The notes beneath the pieces were generated by a model that did not search any database, was not told where the DNA came from, and saw nothing but the letters and a program-made list of their open reading frames with translations. A program made the translations under genes and the position numbers. Shown here piece after piece: positions 25,895-34,585 of a stretch of 64,000 bases of DNA (position 1 is its first letter; every line of letters starts with the position of its first letter). This DNA is from JAVBSC01 sp031547305 (GTDB taxonomy: Bacteria; Desulfobacterota; Desulfovibrionia; Desulfovibrionales; Desulfovibrionaceae). The stretch is from NCBI GenBank assembly GCA_031547305.1, contig JAVBSC010000016.1, forward strand, positions 47,256 to 111,255, read 5' to 3'.

Positions 25895-26338
25895 TCATTT
25901 GTCGTTCAGAATGAGCGCCCTGGCTTCGCAATCCGGATTAACAGCCAGCAGATGGTTGTCGCTCAGGTATTTTTGTCCGGCGGACCGAAACTCGTCCGGC
26001 CGCACATCTTTTCGGATTCCAGCACAGTATTCTTTAGCCAGGGACAGGCTTTGCGCGTCCACCAGGTTGCCGCGAAAAAACGGCCAAGCCCTGCAGATGT
26101 CCGGCTTGGCCTCATGCACGCGGCAGCCGGAGCCGGAATCAAAAAACACGCAGCAGTCGTCCGCGCCAACCCGGATGTTCAACTTGCCGTTGCGCGTCTC
26201 GCCGTAACGCTCCGAAAAAGTTCGGGCGTCCACCTCCAGGTACAGGCAAAGCCTTTGCAGATCAGATGGCGAAACCACAATGCCGCCCCGGCCCTCGCAA
26301 CACTGGCCGCATTTGCGGCACTCAAAAACCAGACTCAC
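25895..26338 (-). CDS. YkgJ-family cysteine-cluster protein
   Basis: 147 residues from a GTG at 26338. The N-terminal FECRKCGQCCEGRGG and further cysteines in DDCCVFFD, GCRVHEAKPDICRAWP and YCAG give the CxxCxxCC...C pattern of the YkgJ family, which binds zinc or an iron-sulfur cluster. Function of the family is unknown; neighbours in other genomes vary. It overlaps the upstream CoA-binding gene by 17 bases and precedes the J-domain gene by 30 bases, so co-expression is expected. Confidence 0.88.
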   Translation of the reverse strand: MSLVFECRKCGQCCEGRGGIVVSPSDLQRLCLYLEVDARTFSERYGETRNGKLNIRVGADDCCVFFDSGSGCRVHEAKPDICRAWPFFRGNLVDAQSLSLAKEYCAGIRKDVRPDEFRSAGQKYLSDNHLLAVNPDCEARALILNDK

Positions 26339-26756
26339 TATCGGAACCCATCAATCTTTTATGTTCAACCATAATGCAGGCGTCCTGCACGACCATCACC
26401 CCGGCTTCCCCCATCAGCCTGGCGGCTTCCGCATTCCTTATGCCGGACTGCATCCAGAAGGCCAGGGGCTTTTCCTTAAGTTCAAGGCATTCACGGGCAT
26501 GCTCCACGCAGTATTCCGCCGCGCGGAACAGCACCACAATCCGCGGCGGCCGGGGCACGTCCGCCAGAGTGGGGTAGGCGTCCAGGCCCCAGACTGAATG
26601 CCGCGCCGGATGAACCGGGCTTATGTCAAAGCCCCTCTCCAGCAGATAGCGCCCCACCCGGTCCACCGGCTGGCCCGGCTTGTCCTTGGCCCCGACTATG
26701 GCTATATGTGGTTTTTCATTGAAAAGCCGTCGTATTTTCGCGTCATCAAGCAGCAT
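26322..26756 (-). CDS. CoA-binding domain protein (YccU-like)
   Basis: 144 residues; AAAAGG precedes the ATG. A single Rossmann-like CoA_binding domain: HIAIVGAKDKPGQPVDRVGR, ISPVHPARHSVWG, DVPRPPRIVVLFR, FWMQSGIRNAEAARLMGEAG and DACIMVEHKRL. The last motif (CIMVEH) is typical of stand-alone YccU-like proteins related to the CoA-binding part of succinyl-CoA synthetase. They bind CoA or similar nucleotides; physiological role unclear. First gene of the CoA-binding, YkgJ, J-domain unit. Confidence 0.9.
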   Translation of the reverse strand: MLLDDAKIRRLFNEKPHIAIVGAKDKPGQPVDRVGRYLLERGFDISPVHPARHSVWGLDAYPTLADVPRPPRIVVLFRAAEYCVEHARECLELKEKPLAFWMQSGIRNAEAARLMGEAGVMVVQDACIMVEHKRLMGSDSESGF

Positions 26757-26907
26757 ACCATGCCTTTTGCGGCAACTTTGGCCACAACCTGGCGGCCGAG
26801 TTCTGTTGCCTTTGAAATTTTTTTAATTTATCAACCTGTTCAGCATCATAAGCCAATATAGACAAGCAGGCACAGCGTCAAGCCTGTCAAAACGGAGCAA
26901 ATCGCTA

Positions 26908-28140
26908 ATGATTGAAAGCTTTACCTCTGCGGAAACACTCCCGGCCGAAGAACTGGCCCCCAGGCAGGCCCGCTGCCGGGCTCTGCTGTCCCGCTTTTGT
27001 CCTGATGCCGGCGGGATGCTGTTTTTTTTCCGCCCCAACATCTACTACCTGAGCGGCACCTTTGGCAACGGGGTTTTGTGGATGCCCGTGGACGGCCAGC
27101 CCGTGCTGGCCCTGCGTAAAGGCGAGGAACGAGCGCGCCTGGAAAGCCCGCTGGAGCGCATAGTCCAGTACCGCTCTTACAGCGATCTGCCGGGCCTGTT
27201 CAAGGAGTGCGGCAGCCCGCTTACCCCGATTTTGGCCGTGGAGCGGAGCGGCCTGCCCTGGAGCATGGGGCTGAACCTGACCCAGCGCCTTAAAGACTAT
27301 GCCCTGACACCCGGCGACGCCGTGGCCGAGCGGCTGCGCGCGGTCAAAACGCCCTGGGAAGTCAGCAAGCTGCGTCTGGCCGGCGCAAGGCACGATCTGG
27401 CCCTGCGCGAAATGCTGCCGCCCATGCTGCAAACCGGCCTCAGCGAATTGCGCGTCTCACACATACTCTGGGAAATTTTCTTTGAACTCGGGCACTGTGG
27501 CATACAGCGCATGCAGGGGGCTGGAGAAGAGGCGTTCCAGGGCGGCACGTCCATTGGCGACAACGCCAACTATCCGACCCATTTCAACGGCCCCATGGGC
27601 GTAAAGGGCGCGCATGCCACCGCCCCGTACATGGGCTACCACGGCACGACGCTCAAACCCGGCGACTTTCTGGCCATTGACGGCTGCTTTAACCTGGAAG
27701 GCTACCTCACGGACAAAAGCCAGCTTTATTTTAACGGCCGGCGGGCGAAAATACCGGATATCATGCTCCGCGCCCACAACTGCGCGGTGGAAATACAAAC
27801 GCGCGCGGCGGAACAACTTAAGCCCGGCGTCACGCCGGAATCCTTGTATCTGCAATCCCTGGACATGGCGGACAGGCACGGGTTTTCCGAAGGCTACATG
27901 GGCCTGGGGCGGAACAAAGTGCCTTTTCTGGGGCACGGCATAGGCCTGTGCATGGACGAATGGCCGGCCTTGGCCAAACGTTTTACCGAGCCGCTGGAAG
28001 AAAATATGGTCATCGCCCTGGAGCCGAAAATAGGCCTGCCCGGCCTTGGCATGGCCGTTGTGGAAAACAACTTTCTGGTGACCCCGCGGGGTGGCGAGTG
28101 CCTGACCGGAGACGAGTGCGGCATTATCTGCCTGGAATGA
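26908..28140 (+). CDS. M24-family metallopeptidase (Xaa-Pro dipeptidase/creatinase-like)
   Basis: 410 residues. The N-terminal creatinase-like domain (RPNIYYLSGTFGNGVLW) precedes the pita-bread catalytic domain. The five metal ligands of M24 can be placed: IDGCFNLEGYLTDKSQLYF (two aspartates), LGHGIGL (histidine), ALEPKIG (glutamate) and VVENNFLVT (glutamate). M24 members cleave Xaa-Pro peptides or act on creatine-like substrates, so substrate cannot be fixed. GGAG lies ten bases before the ATG. It is a single gene between a minus-strand operon and a dispersed repeat. Confidence 0.88.
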   Translation: MIESFTSAETLPAEELAPRQARCRALLSRFCPDAGGMLFFFRPNIYYLSGTFGNGVLWMPVDGQPVLALRKGEERARLESPLERIVQYRSYSDLPGLFKECGSPLTPILAVERSGLPWSMGLNLTQRLKDYALTPGDAVAERLRAVKTPWEVSKLRLAGARHDLALREMLPPMLQTGLSELRVSHILWEIFFELGHCGIQRMQGAGEEAFQGGTSIGDNANYPTHFNGPMGVKGAHATAPYMGYHGTTLKPGDFLAIDGCFNLEGYLTDKSQLYFNGRRAKIPDIMLRAHNCAVEIQTRAAEQLKPGVTPESLYLQSLDMADRHGFSEGYMGLGRNKVPFLGHGIGLCMDEWPALAKRFTEPLEENMVIALEPKIGLPGLGMAVVENNFLVTPRGGECLTGDECGIICLE

Positions 28141-28256
28141 AATAATAATGGATTCGGCATAGGAAATTTTATATCCGGCGGAACCGCGTGAATATGGCAT
28201 TCGACTTTAAAATGCCGTGCCGGTGGCTTCCCCATCCTGGCCGCCGCGCGGCGTAA

Positions 28257-28310
28257 GCGAAACTTGTTTCGTTGTTAAGCGCCGAAGCGAGCGTCTCACA
28301 GTTAATCCGC
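28257..28310 (+). repeat. ACGCCGAAGCGGGCGT dispersed repeat, copy 2
   Basis: Core: CGAAACTTGTTTCG, TTAAGCGCCGAAGCGAGCGT and CAGTTAATCCGCTCTGG. It lies 20 bases before the ribosome-binding site of the LpxR-like gene and therefore inside its leader region. Confidence 0.8.
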
Positions 28311-28332
28311 TCTGGTTCCCAAGGAGGGCGTC

Positions 28333-29505
28333 ATGCTTCGCATTCCTTTGCTGCCGCTGTTTTGCCTTGCCGCCGGGCTGTTCGCCTGGCTTCCGGCGGA
28401 CCAGGCCTCCGCGCGGTCCGGCGAAGTGGCCGCCGCGACTTCGCCGCGGCCCGGCGAGACCTCTTCCAACGCGCCCCCGCACGCCGCGGCGGCCTCGCCG
28501 GACGCTTCCTTTCCGCCAAAAGCGCCGTCCGGGTCCGGCTTCACCCTGCTGGCCTATTTTGAAAACGATCTTTTTTACAACCAGGACCGCTATTACACCA
28601 ACGCGGTGCAACTGCGCCTGATCAGCCCGGATCTGCGCACCTTGATGGACAACCCGCTCCTGCCGGAAGGGGTGAACGATTTGCTTGTGGACGTTCCCTT
28701 TCCCGGCAGCCGGAGCGCCACCCAGTACAACCTGTCCGTTGGGTTCGGCCAGCATATTTACACGCCGCAGGATACCCAGGCCAAAAATCCGGATCCGGAC
28801 GACCGGCCGTATTCCGGCTACCTGTACGGCCTTATAGGCCTGCACGCCAAGCGCCACAACCGGCTGGACACTCTGGAAATGGCCCTGGGCATAGTCGGCC
28901 CCAGCGCCCTGGGGGAACAGGCGCAAAACGAGGTACACCGCATCAAGGGCGTGGATACGGCCAAAGGCTGGTCGCATCAGCTGCACGACGAGCCCACCCT
29001 GATGCTTACCTGGTCGCGCGTCTGGCGCCTGAACCCGGAAGCCAGCGGGGGCTGGGGAGCGGATTTCCTGCCGCGCGTCGGCCTGAGCGCGGGCACCCCG
29101 TTCACCTATGCCAGCCTGGGCGGCGAAGCGCGCTTTGGTTGGAATCTGCCGCCGGATTACGGATCGTCCACGATTCGTCCCGGCTCAGGCATTAACGCCC
29201 CGGCCGGAGACGAGGTCAAAGCCAGGCCGCCCAGAGGCGACGCCTTTTTTGATAATGTGAGCGGTTACCTTTTTGTCGGCTGCGAAGGCCGGGCCGTGGC
29301 CTACAATACCTTTCTGGACGGCAACCTCTGGCGGGACAGCCGCAGCGTGGACAAGTTCCCCCTGGTGGGCGAGGTGAGCGGCGGGATCGCCATGAACATC
29401 CACGAAGCGCGCCTGACCTACACGCACGTTTACCGCACGGACGAGTTCCACGGCCAGGACACCGGCCAGAATTTTGGTTCGATTACCTTGGGATACGATT
29501 TTTAG
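28333..29505 (+). CDS. LpxR-like lipid A deacylase, outer-membrane barrel
   Basis: 390 residues, strong AAGGAGG before the ATG. A signal peptide (about 1-28) is followed by an alanine/proline-rich stretch, then a beta-barrel domain of the LpxR/DUF2219 family: FENDLFYNQDRYYTNA (catalytic N78, D79 and T89), FGQHIYTPQD, DRPYSGYLYG and GEQAQNEVHR (H202 matching the catalytic histidine). The C-terminal residue is F, the usual barrel end. LpxR removes the 3'-acyloxyacyl chain of lipid A, often calcium-dependent. It links to lipid A made by LpxB above. Identification rests on motif order, not on a search. Confidence 0.85.
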   Translation: MLRIPLLPLFCLAAGLFAWLPADQASARSGEVAAATSPRPGETSSNAPPHAAAASPDASFPPKAPSGSGFTLLAYFENDLFYNQDRYYTNAVQLRLISPDLRTLMDNPLLPEGVNDLLVDVPFPGSRSATQYNLSVGFGQHIYTPQDTQAKNPDPDDRPYSGYLYGLIGLHAKRHNRLDTLEMALGIVGPSALGEQAQNEVHRIKGVDTAKGWSHQLHDEPTLMLTWSRVWRLNPEASGGWGADFLPRVGLSAGTPFTYASLGGEARFGWNLPPDYGSSTIRPGSGINAPAGDEVKARPPRGDAFFDNVSGYLFVGCEGRAVAYNTFLDGNLWRDSRSVDKFPLVGEVSGGIAMNIHEARLTYTHVYRTDEFHGQDTGQNFGSITLGYDF

Positions 29506-29611
29506 GCTAAGGCATTTAAACTTTGAAATGCCATGCCATGGCGGGCATCATCCCGCCATGGCCGTCGCGTGGGCGCAGCGAAACTTGTTTCGCGCCGCAT
29601 CCACAGAGAGT

Positions 29612-29662
29612 GCACGCCGAGTCCTCCAGTTCGCGCGACGCGAACAGGAGGACTCGGCGTGC
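29612..29662. repeat. long hairpin after the TAXI binding-protein gene
   Basis: GCACGCCGAGTCCTCC (29612-29627) pairs exactly with 29647-29662; an inner stem GTTCGCG/CGCGAAC (29629-29635, 29639-29645) continues across one A-A mismatch with a three-base loop. It lies 14 bases beyond the stop of the minus-strand gene ending at 29676. No T run on that strand. Confidence 0.85.
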
Positions 29663-29675
29663 GGGGGCAAGGGGG

Positions 29676-30629
29676 CTATTCAGGCAGTTTCAGGCCCTTC
29701 TCTTTATAATACTTGGCGGCGCCGGGGTGCAGGGGCACGGTCAGGCCGGTCAGGGCCGTATCCAGGGTGATTTCTTTGGCCTTGGCGTGCGAGGCGTGCA
29801 CAGTGTCCAGATTTTCAAACAGCGCTTTGGTGAATTTGTAGATTACGTCTTCCGAGACTTTATCGTGAGTGATCAGCAGGGCCATCATGGCCGGGGTATG
29901 CGTTTCCTTGTCCATGCCCCTGTAAGTGCCGGCCGGGATCACGCCGGGCACGAAATAAGGATGGGCCTTTATCAGATCGGCCATAAACTTGTCGTCAAAG
30001 TTCACCAGGGCCACATCCTTGGTGGTTGCCAGATCCATTATGGAAGCCGTGGGGTACCCGGCCACGACAAATCCGGCGTCGATCTGGTTGTCCTTGAAGC
30101 GGTTGGTGGTGGCCCCAAAGTCCAGAAAATCCACTTTCATGTCCGCGTACTTCAGGCCGGCTATCTGGAACAGGGCCTGCACGTCCGCTTCCACGCCGGA
30201 GCCGGGAGCGCCCACGCCCACTCTCTTGCCCTTAAGATCGGCCAGGGTTTTCACGTTCGCTTCCTTGGTCGCGATAAGCTGCACGTGCTCCGGGTAAAGG
30301 GAAGCGACCACGCGCAGGTTTTTGAGAGGCTGCTTGAACATCTGCTGGCCGTGGTAAGCCCAGTAGCAGGTGTCGTTCTGGGCGAAGGCCACGGCTATGT
30401 CGCCCTTGCCCACCAGGTTGATGTTGGCCACCGAAGCGTTGCCGGTTTCCGCCGTGGCCTGGATGCCGGTGCCGTTGCTCACCGCTTTGGCCATTGCTCC
30501 GCCTATGGGGTAATAGGTGCCGGAAGTGCCGCCCGTGGCTATGGAGAGGTATTCCTCGGCAAAGGCGGCCTGCGCCAGACCGAGAACGCCCAGGACAAGA
30601 ACCGGGATAAGCGCTTTTTTCAATTTCAT
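29676..30629 (-). CDS. TAXI-family TRAP transporter solute-binding protein
   Basis: 317 residues with a signal peptide cut after AAFA. The mature start YLSIATGGTSGTYYPIGGAMA is the TAXI family signature, followed by VGKGDIAVAFAQND and GKRVGVGAPGSGVEADVQ. TAXI proteins deliver a carboxylate (often glutamate or a C4 acid) to a fused TRAP permease, driven by an ion gradient. The start codon overlaps the stop of the permease gene by four bases (ATGA), so the pair forms one transporter unit. Substrate not deducible. Confidence 0.95.
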   Translation of the reverse strand: MKLKKALIPVLVLGVLGLAQAAFAEEYLSIATGGTSGTYYPIGGAMAKAVSNGTGIQATAETGNASVANINLVGKGDIAVAFAQNDTCYWAYHGQQMFKQPLKNLRVVASLYPEHVQLIATKEANVKTLADLKGKRVGVGAPGSGVEADVQALFQIAGLKYADMKVDFLDFGATTNRFKDNQIDAGFVVAGYPTASIMDLATTKDVALVNFDDKFMADLIKAHPYFVPGVIPAGTYRGMDKETHTPAMMALLITHDKVSEDVIYKFTKALFENLDTVHASHAKAKEITLDTALTGLTVPLHPGAAKYYKEKGLKLPE

Positions 30630-32620
30630 GTCTGATGCTCCCCTGCATGGTTGTGGTTTGGATGATCGTGCTTGTATTTTTTGTACTTCGCCTTGGCCGT
30701 TTGGACAAAATAAATGAAGATCAGGACGGCCAGGCCGGCCAGATCCGACTTCGTGCCAGGGGTGAGCAGCCCCAGGGCGCCGACCAGAGCCAGGATGCGT
30801 AACAGCCAGTGCACGGGCGACTTGTAAAAGCCTATGGTGAACATGGACAGCAAAAATACGCCCAGAATGGCCGTGAATACGGCCTGGATCAGCGGCATGG
30901 AGAAATGCCCGTCAAAGAGCAGAATAGGGTTGTACACATAAATATACGGCACCAGAAAACCGGCCAGGGCCAGGCGGAAGGCCGTAACCCCGGTGCGCAT
31001 GGGGTCGGAGCCGGCAATGCCGGCCCCGGCATAGGCGGCCAGGGCCACTGGAGGCGTCAGGTCAGCGGCTATGCCGAAGTAGAACACAAACATGTACGCG
31101 GCCATGGGTGAAACCCCAAGCTTGAACAGAGCCGGGGCGGCCATGGTGCTGGTGACTATGAAATTGGCCGTGGTGGGCAGTCCGGTGCCCAGCAGAATGC
31201 TGGCGCACATGGTCAGAACCAAAGTGGGCAACAGCATGCCGCCGGCCAGATCCACTATGCCGCCGGCAATGCGCAGGGCCAGGCCGGTGAGCGTGCCCGT
31301 GCCCACAATCATGCCCACGCAGGCGCAGGCGCAGGCCACGCTCAGGGAAGACCGGGCCCCGGACTCAAAGGCTTCCGCCAGTTTCTTGGGAGTCAGGCGG
31401 GTTTCCCTGTTCAGCCAGGATAAAGGTATGCACACCAGGATGCCGTAAAACGCGGCTTTGAGCGGCGTGCTGCCGGAAATCAGAAAATAGATGATCGCCA
31501 CCAGAGGGAGCAGCAGAAAGCCCTTGGCTTTGAGCAACGCCCAGACTTTGGGCAGCCGTTCCCTGGGGAGTCCCTTCAGGCCCAGGCGCTGGGCTTCAAA
31601 GTGCACCTGGACCATAACCGCCGCGTAATAAAGCAGGGCGGGAATAATGGCCGCCACCGCCACTTCCAGGTAAGGCCGCCCCAGCATCTGGGCCATGATG
31701 AAAGCCACCGCCCCCATAACCGGGGGCATGATCTGACCGCCGGTGGAAGCCACGGCCTCCACAGCGCCGGCGAAAGATCCCCGGTAGCCCACGCTTTTCA
31801 TCAGGGGTATGGTGAACATGCCGGTGGTGCATACGTTTGCCACGGACGAACCGGACACAGTGCCCATCAGGCCGGAAGCCACCACAGCCACCTTGGCCGG
31901 GCCGCCGGAAGACCAGCCGGCCAGAGCCAGGGACAAATCTATGATGAATCGGCCTATGCCGGTGCGTTCCAGAACCGAACCGAACAATATGAACATGAAC
32001 ACGTAAGTGGAGGAAACCTCCAGCGGCGTGCCGAATATTCCCTCAGTGCCAAGGTACATGTGGTTTATTATCCGGCTCAGGCTGAATCCGCCGTGCCGGA
32101 ACATCTGGGGCATGCTCCGGCCGAAGTAGCAGTAAAGCAGGGCCGCGATGGCCAGGCAGGAAAGGACCGGGTTGGAAATGCGGCGCGTGGCTTCCAGAAT
32201 CATGACTATGAGCAGAAAACCCATAATCAGGTCCGCGGTGTTGGGGCTGCCGGAACGCTGGGCTATTTCCAGAAAATTTACCACCAGGTACAGGCAGGCG
32301 GATGCGGCCAGTCCGGCCAGGATAAAATCATACCAGGGCACGGATTTTTTTTTGAGCTTTCCCTTTTTGGGCGGAAAAAGCAGTATGGTCAGCACCAGAC
32401 CAAAGGCCAGGTGCACCGCTCCCTGGGTCTGGGCCTGAAGCTGCCCGAAGCCGGAAGTGTACAGGTGAAAGCAGGACATGCCCACGGCCAGCACGGTAAC
32501 CAGCCAGCCCTGCCAGCCGGTGAGCAGCCGGAAGCGCGACTCGGTGTCGTACTTGCGCAGCAGTTCGTCCAGGTCTATGGCGTTTTTTCCCGCGACTTCC
32601 GGGGAAGTGTTCAAGGTCAT
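30626..32620 (-). CDS. TRAP transporter fused permease (TAXI type)
   Basis: 664 residues with about 16 membrane helices, combining the small (DctQ-like, N-terminal 4-helix) and large (DctM-like) subunits. Motifs typical of TAXI fusions: ATRRISNPVLSCLAIAALLY, SGSSVANVCTTGMFTIPLMK (a TRAP-M core motif), VASTGGQIMPPVMGAVAF and LLGTGLPTTANFIV. It forms the inner-membrane channel for the binding protein encoded just downstream. A DUF1850 gene, common in such clusters, lies upstream after a 390-base gap filled with repeat sequence. Confidence 0.95.
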   Translation of the reverse strand: MTLNTSPEVAGKNAIDLDELLRKYDTESRFRLLTGWQGWLVTVLAVGMSCFHLYTSGFGQLQAQTQGAVHLAFGLVLTILLFPPKKGKLKKKSVPWYDFILAGLAASACLYLVVNFLEIAQRSGSPNTADLIMGFLLIVMILEATRRISNPVLSCLAIAALLYCYFGRSMPQMFRHGGFSLSRIINHMYLGTEGIFGTPLEVSSTYVFMFILFGSVLERTGIGRFIIDLSLALAGWSSGGPAKVAVVASGLMGTVSGSSVANVCTTGMFTIPLMKSVGYRGSFAGAVEAVASTGGQIMPPVMGAVAFIMAQMLGRPYLEVAVAAIIPALLYYAAVMVQVHFEAQRLGLKGLPRERLPKVWALLKAKGFLLLPLVAIIYFLISGSTPLKAAFYGILVCIPLSWLNRETRLTPKKLAEAFESGARSSLSVACACACVGMIVGTGTLTGLALRIAGGIVDLAGGMLLPTLVLTMCASILLGTGLPTTANFIVTSTMAAPALFKLGVSPMAAYMFVFYFGIAADLTPPVALAAYAGAGIAGSDPMRTGVTAFRLALAGFLVPYIYVYNPILLFDGHFSMPLIQAVFTAILGVFLLSMFTIGFYKSPVHWLLRILALVGALGLLTPGTKSDLAGLAVLIFIYFVQTAKAKYKKYKHDHPNHNHAGEHQT

Positions 32621-33010
32621 GTCCGCTCCAGTGCGGTTTATATGGACATCAATATGCCCGCGGATTCACGGCCGGTTTGAATGGTCATGCCGGAGTGGGC
32701 GCTGTGCCGCCTGGCCGTCGCGCTGGCGCGGGCGGAGTTCGTTTCGCCGTTAAACGCCGAAGCGGGCGTCTTAAGTTAATCTGCTCTGGATCAGTCAAGA
32801 GTTGTCGGGAAATCTTCAGCGCAGCGGAGGCTGTTCCCATTCCCGCTTGCGCGGCGGCTCAGCAAAACCGTAAGCGCTCCGGCGGCCACCGTAGATAATG
32901 CTTCGGCAAAAATTCAGATGCATATTAGGCGAAAAACAAGCCGAAAAGCCAGCTCGCCTGCGCATAACAGGTTTTCAGGTTACCCGAGGCCGAGTGCCGA
33001 TGCAACATTT
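32621..33010. other. 390-base gap with dispersed repeat, no gene
   Basis: Contains repeat copy 3 (32736-32789) and flanking G/C-rich sequence. It separates the DUF1850 gene from the TRAP permease gene. No supported coding frame and no clear promoter. Confidence 0.55.
32736..32789 (+). repeat. ACGCCGAAGCGGGCGT dispersed repeat, copy 3
   Basis: Core: AGTTCGTTTCGCCG, TTAAACGCCGAAGCGGGCGT and TTAAGTTAATCTGCTCTGG. Very close to copies 1 and 2. It lies upstream of the minus-strand TRAP permease gene (start 32620), between it and DUF1850. Confidence 0.8.
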
Positions 33011-33529
33011 TTATTGCCGCCACAGGGGTGCCTTGGCCGGAAAAAACGACAGGCGCCGCCCGGCGAAGTCCGAATACAGGGAAAGCCATGGCGCGGAGGG
33101 CAAATGCAGTTCGTTGCGCCCCAGTTCTTTATCCCCCACCCGCAGATGTATGGCCGGCCAGCTTTGCCGGCCGCCCTCCACAATCATCCAGGGAGGATCC
33201 AGAATAAAGCGCCCCTGTTCCGGAGCGGCAAAGGGCAAACCCGCATTGTGGGATTGCACGCGTTCCCGCACGGACCAGATCCGGCCCCGGATTACCTTGT
33301 AATAATCTTCCACCGGCGTCTTCTGTACCGAATGGGCATATCTGGTTGCGTATTCCCGGCCCAGGGGAAGCGGAACCATAAAAAACTCCGTTCCATCCTC
33401 GCCGCGCACCACCAGACAGTCCAGGGGACGCCCGGCCAGGCTGGCAAGGCCCAGCAGCAAAAACAACGTTGCCCGCAAAAACTGGCTTCGCTTCGCCGCG
33501 CACTTGTCTGAACCGTTTGGGTTGAGCAT
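33011..33529 (-). CDS. DUF1850 protein, TRAP-transporter associated
   Basis: 172 residues from the ATG at 33529, preceded by GGTGAAGTG; the longer frame to 33589 would translate part of a dispersed repeat. A hydrophobic segment (about 18-35) is a signal or anchor. The family pattern YATRYAHSVQKTPVEDYYKV (about 62-81) and FRxFILDPPWMIV-like sequence match DUF1850, a small protein regularly encoded with TAXI TRAP transporters. Its task is unknown; it may be a periplasmic accessory. The gene precedes the permease on the same strand. Confidence 0.8.
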   Translation of the reverse strand: MLNPNGSDKCAAKRSQFLRATLFLLLGLASLAGRPLDCLVVRGEDGTEFFMVPLPLGREYATRYAHSVQKTPVEDYYKVIRGRIWSVRERVQSHNAGLPFAAPEQGRFILDPPWMIVEGGRQSWPAIHLRVGDKELGRNELHLPSAPWLSLYSDFAGRRLSFFPAKAPLWRQ

Positions 33530-33561
33530 CACTTCACCGCCGCCGCGACTAAAGCAATTAA

Positions 33562-33645
33562 CATTTGAAACGCTCCACTCGTCGTCCACGGCGGGCTTCG
33601 CCCGCCTGCTCCTCGTGGGCGCGGAACCATACCGCGCATGTCTCC
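33562..33645 (+). repeat. TCGTCG-CACGGCGGGC dispersed repeat, copy A
   Basis: TTGAAACGC, CACTCGTCGT, CACGGCGGGC and CGCCCGCC hairpin, then TGGGCGCGGAACCA and CCGCGCATGT. The same series occurs at 58893-58974. It lies between the divergent DUF1850 gene and a membrane-protein gene. Confidence 0.8.
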
Positions 33646-33747
33646 GCTAGAACCTTATCAAGTGTGAAATGCTCTAAAATGCGCTATTGGAAGACAGGGG
33701 CCAAATTGTTATGCTGCCCCGGACGCACCCAACGCAAGAGGCTGAAC

Positions 33748-34521
33748 ATGCTTGCATTCCCGCTCTCGCTTCTGTCCTATCTGGCTCTGATTCCGCTTCT
33801 GGCCGGTGGGCCGGAGATGTTCAAATTTCTGCGCGGCCGGCCAAGCATACTCTTATGCCTCTCCGGACCGCTGACAAGTTTTTTGTTTCTGCCCAACGAC
33901 AGTCTGCCGCCTTTTCTGGATTTCGCCTGGTCCGCCCAGGCTTTCTGGGGCTGTCTGCTCCTGGGGCCGCTTTGTCTGCTGGCGTGCGACCGCCCGCTGA
34001 AACCGCGCTCATCCGATCCCGCGAAATCTCAGGATTACGGTCCGGAGTCCAGCCTTGAAATGCTATGCCAGTTGTCTTTGTTGATTTTGACCTGGTTTTT
34101 TTTGTGCTTTTACGCTTTTAAGCGCGGGTTGCCGGGGGATCTGCCGGGCCTGAGCGTCTTTGCCGCGTCCCCGCTCCTGCTCCAGGCAGGCCCGGCGACC
34201 CGGATCGGCCTGGTCTGCCTGTTCGCGGTCCTCAGTCCGCTGGCGGCCCGCCCGGATGCCGCCCGGCTCTGCCCTGTCCGAATTATAATCAGGTTTTCAA
34301 TAAGCGCTTTTTTGATTATCGTGTTTTTTCCTTTTGGCCTGCCAGATGGTGGCTTGAACCATGGAACCGTCGGCTTGGCGTTGGATTTTTTTCTGTTCTG
34401 GGGCAAGGTCGTTTTATTGAACCGCGCTGTCGCTCCACGCCTGGCCGGAATAGGCCGGCCGTTAAAAGTCCTTCTCGCCGCGCCCGGCGTTCTGCTCCCG
34501 GCGCTGGAAATATTTTGTTGA
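33748..34521 (+). CDS. polytopic membrane protein, unknown function
   Basis: 257 residues from the ATG at 33748 (AAGAGG seven bases before). A frame running back to 33565 would translate a dispersed repeat and is rejected. At least six hydrophobic segments, beginning LLSYLALIPLLAGG and followed by the loop EMFKFLRGRPS. The loop between first and second helix faintly recalls membrane subunits of complex I or hydrogenases (NuoH-like), but no conserved motif confirms this. Neighbouring gene 34586 is also a membrane protein on the same strand, 64 bases on. Confidence 0.55.
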   Translation: MLAFPLSLLSYLALIPLLAGGPEMFKFLRGRPSILLCLSGPLTSFLFLPNDSLPPFLDFAWSAQAFWGCLLLGPLCLLACDRPLKPRSSDPAKSQDYGPESSLEMLCQLSLLILTWFFLCFYAFKRGLPGDLPGLSVFAASPLLLQAGPATRIGLVCLFAVLSPLAARPDAARLCPVRIIIRFSISAFLIIVFFPFGLPDGGLNHGTVGLALDFFLFWGKVVLLNRAVAPRLAGIGRPLKVLLAAPGVLLPALEIFC

Positions 34522-34585
34522 TTTTTGATTCTGTTTATTTGAAGCTGCCTTTCCCCATAGCTTTAACCATAGTCCGGAGTTTTGC

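Noticed and set aside
33565..33747. N-terminal part of the membrane protein frame before 33748
   Set aside because: It translates a dispersed repeat; a better start with a ribosome-binding site is at 33748.
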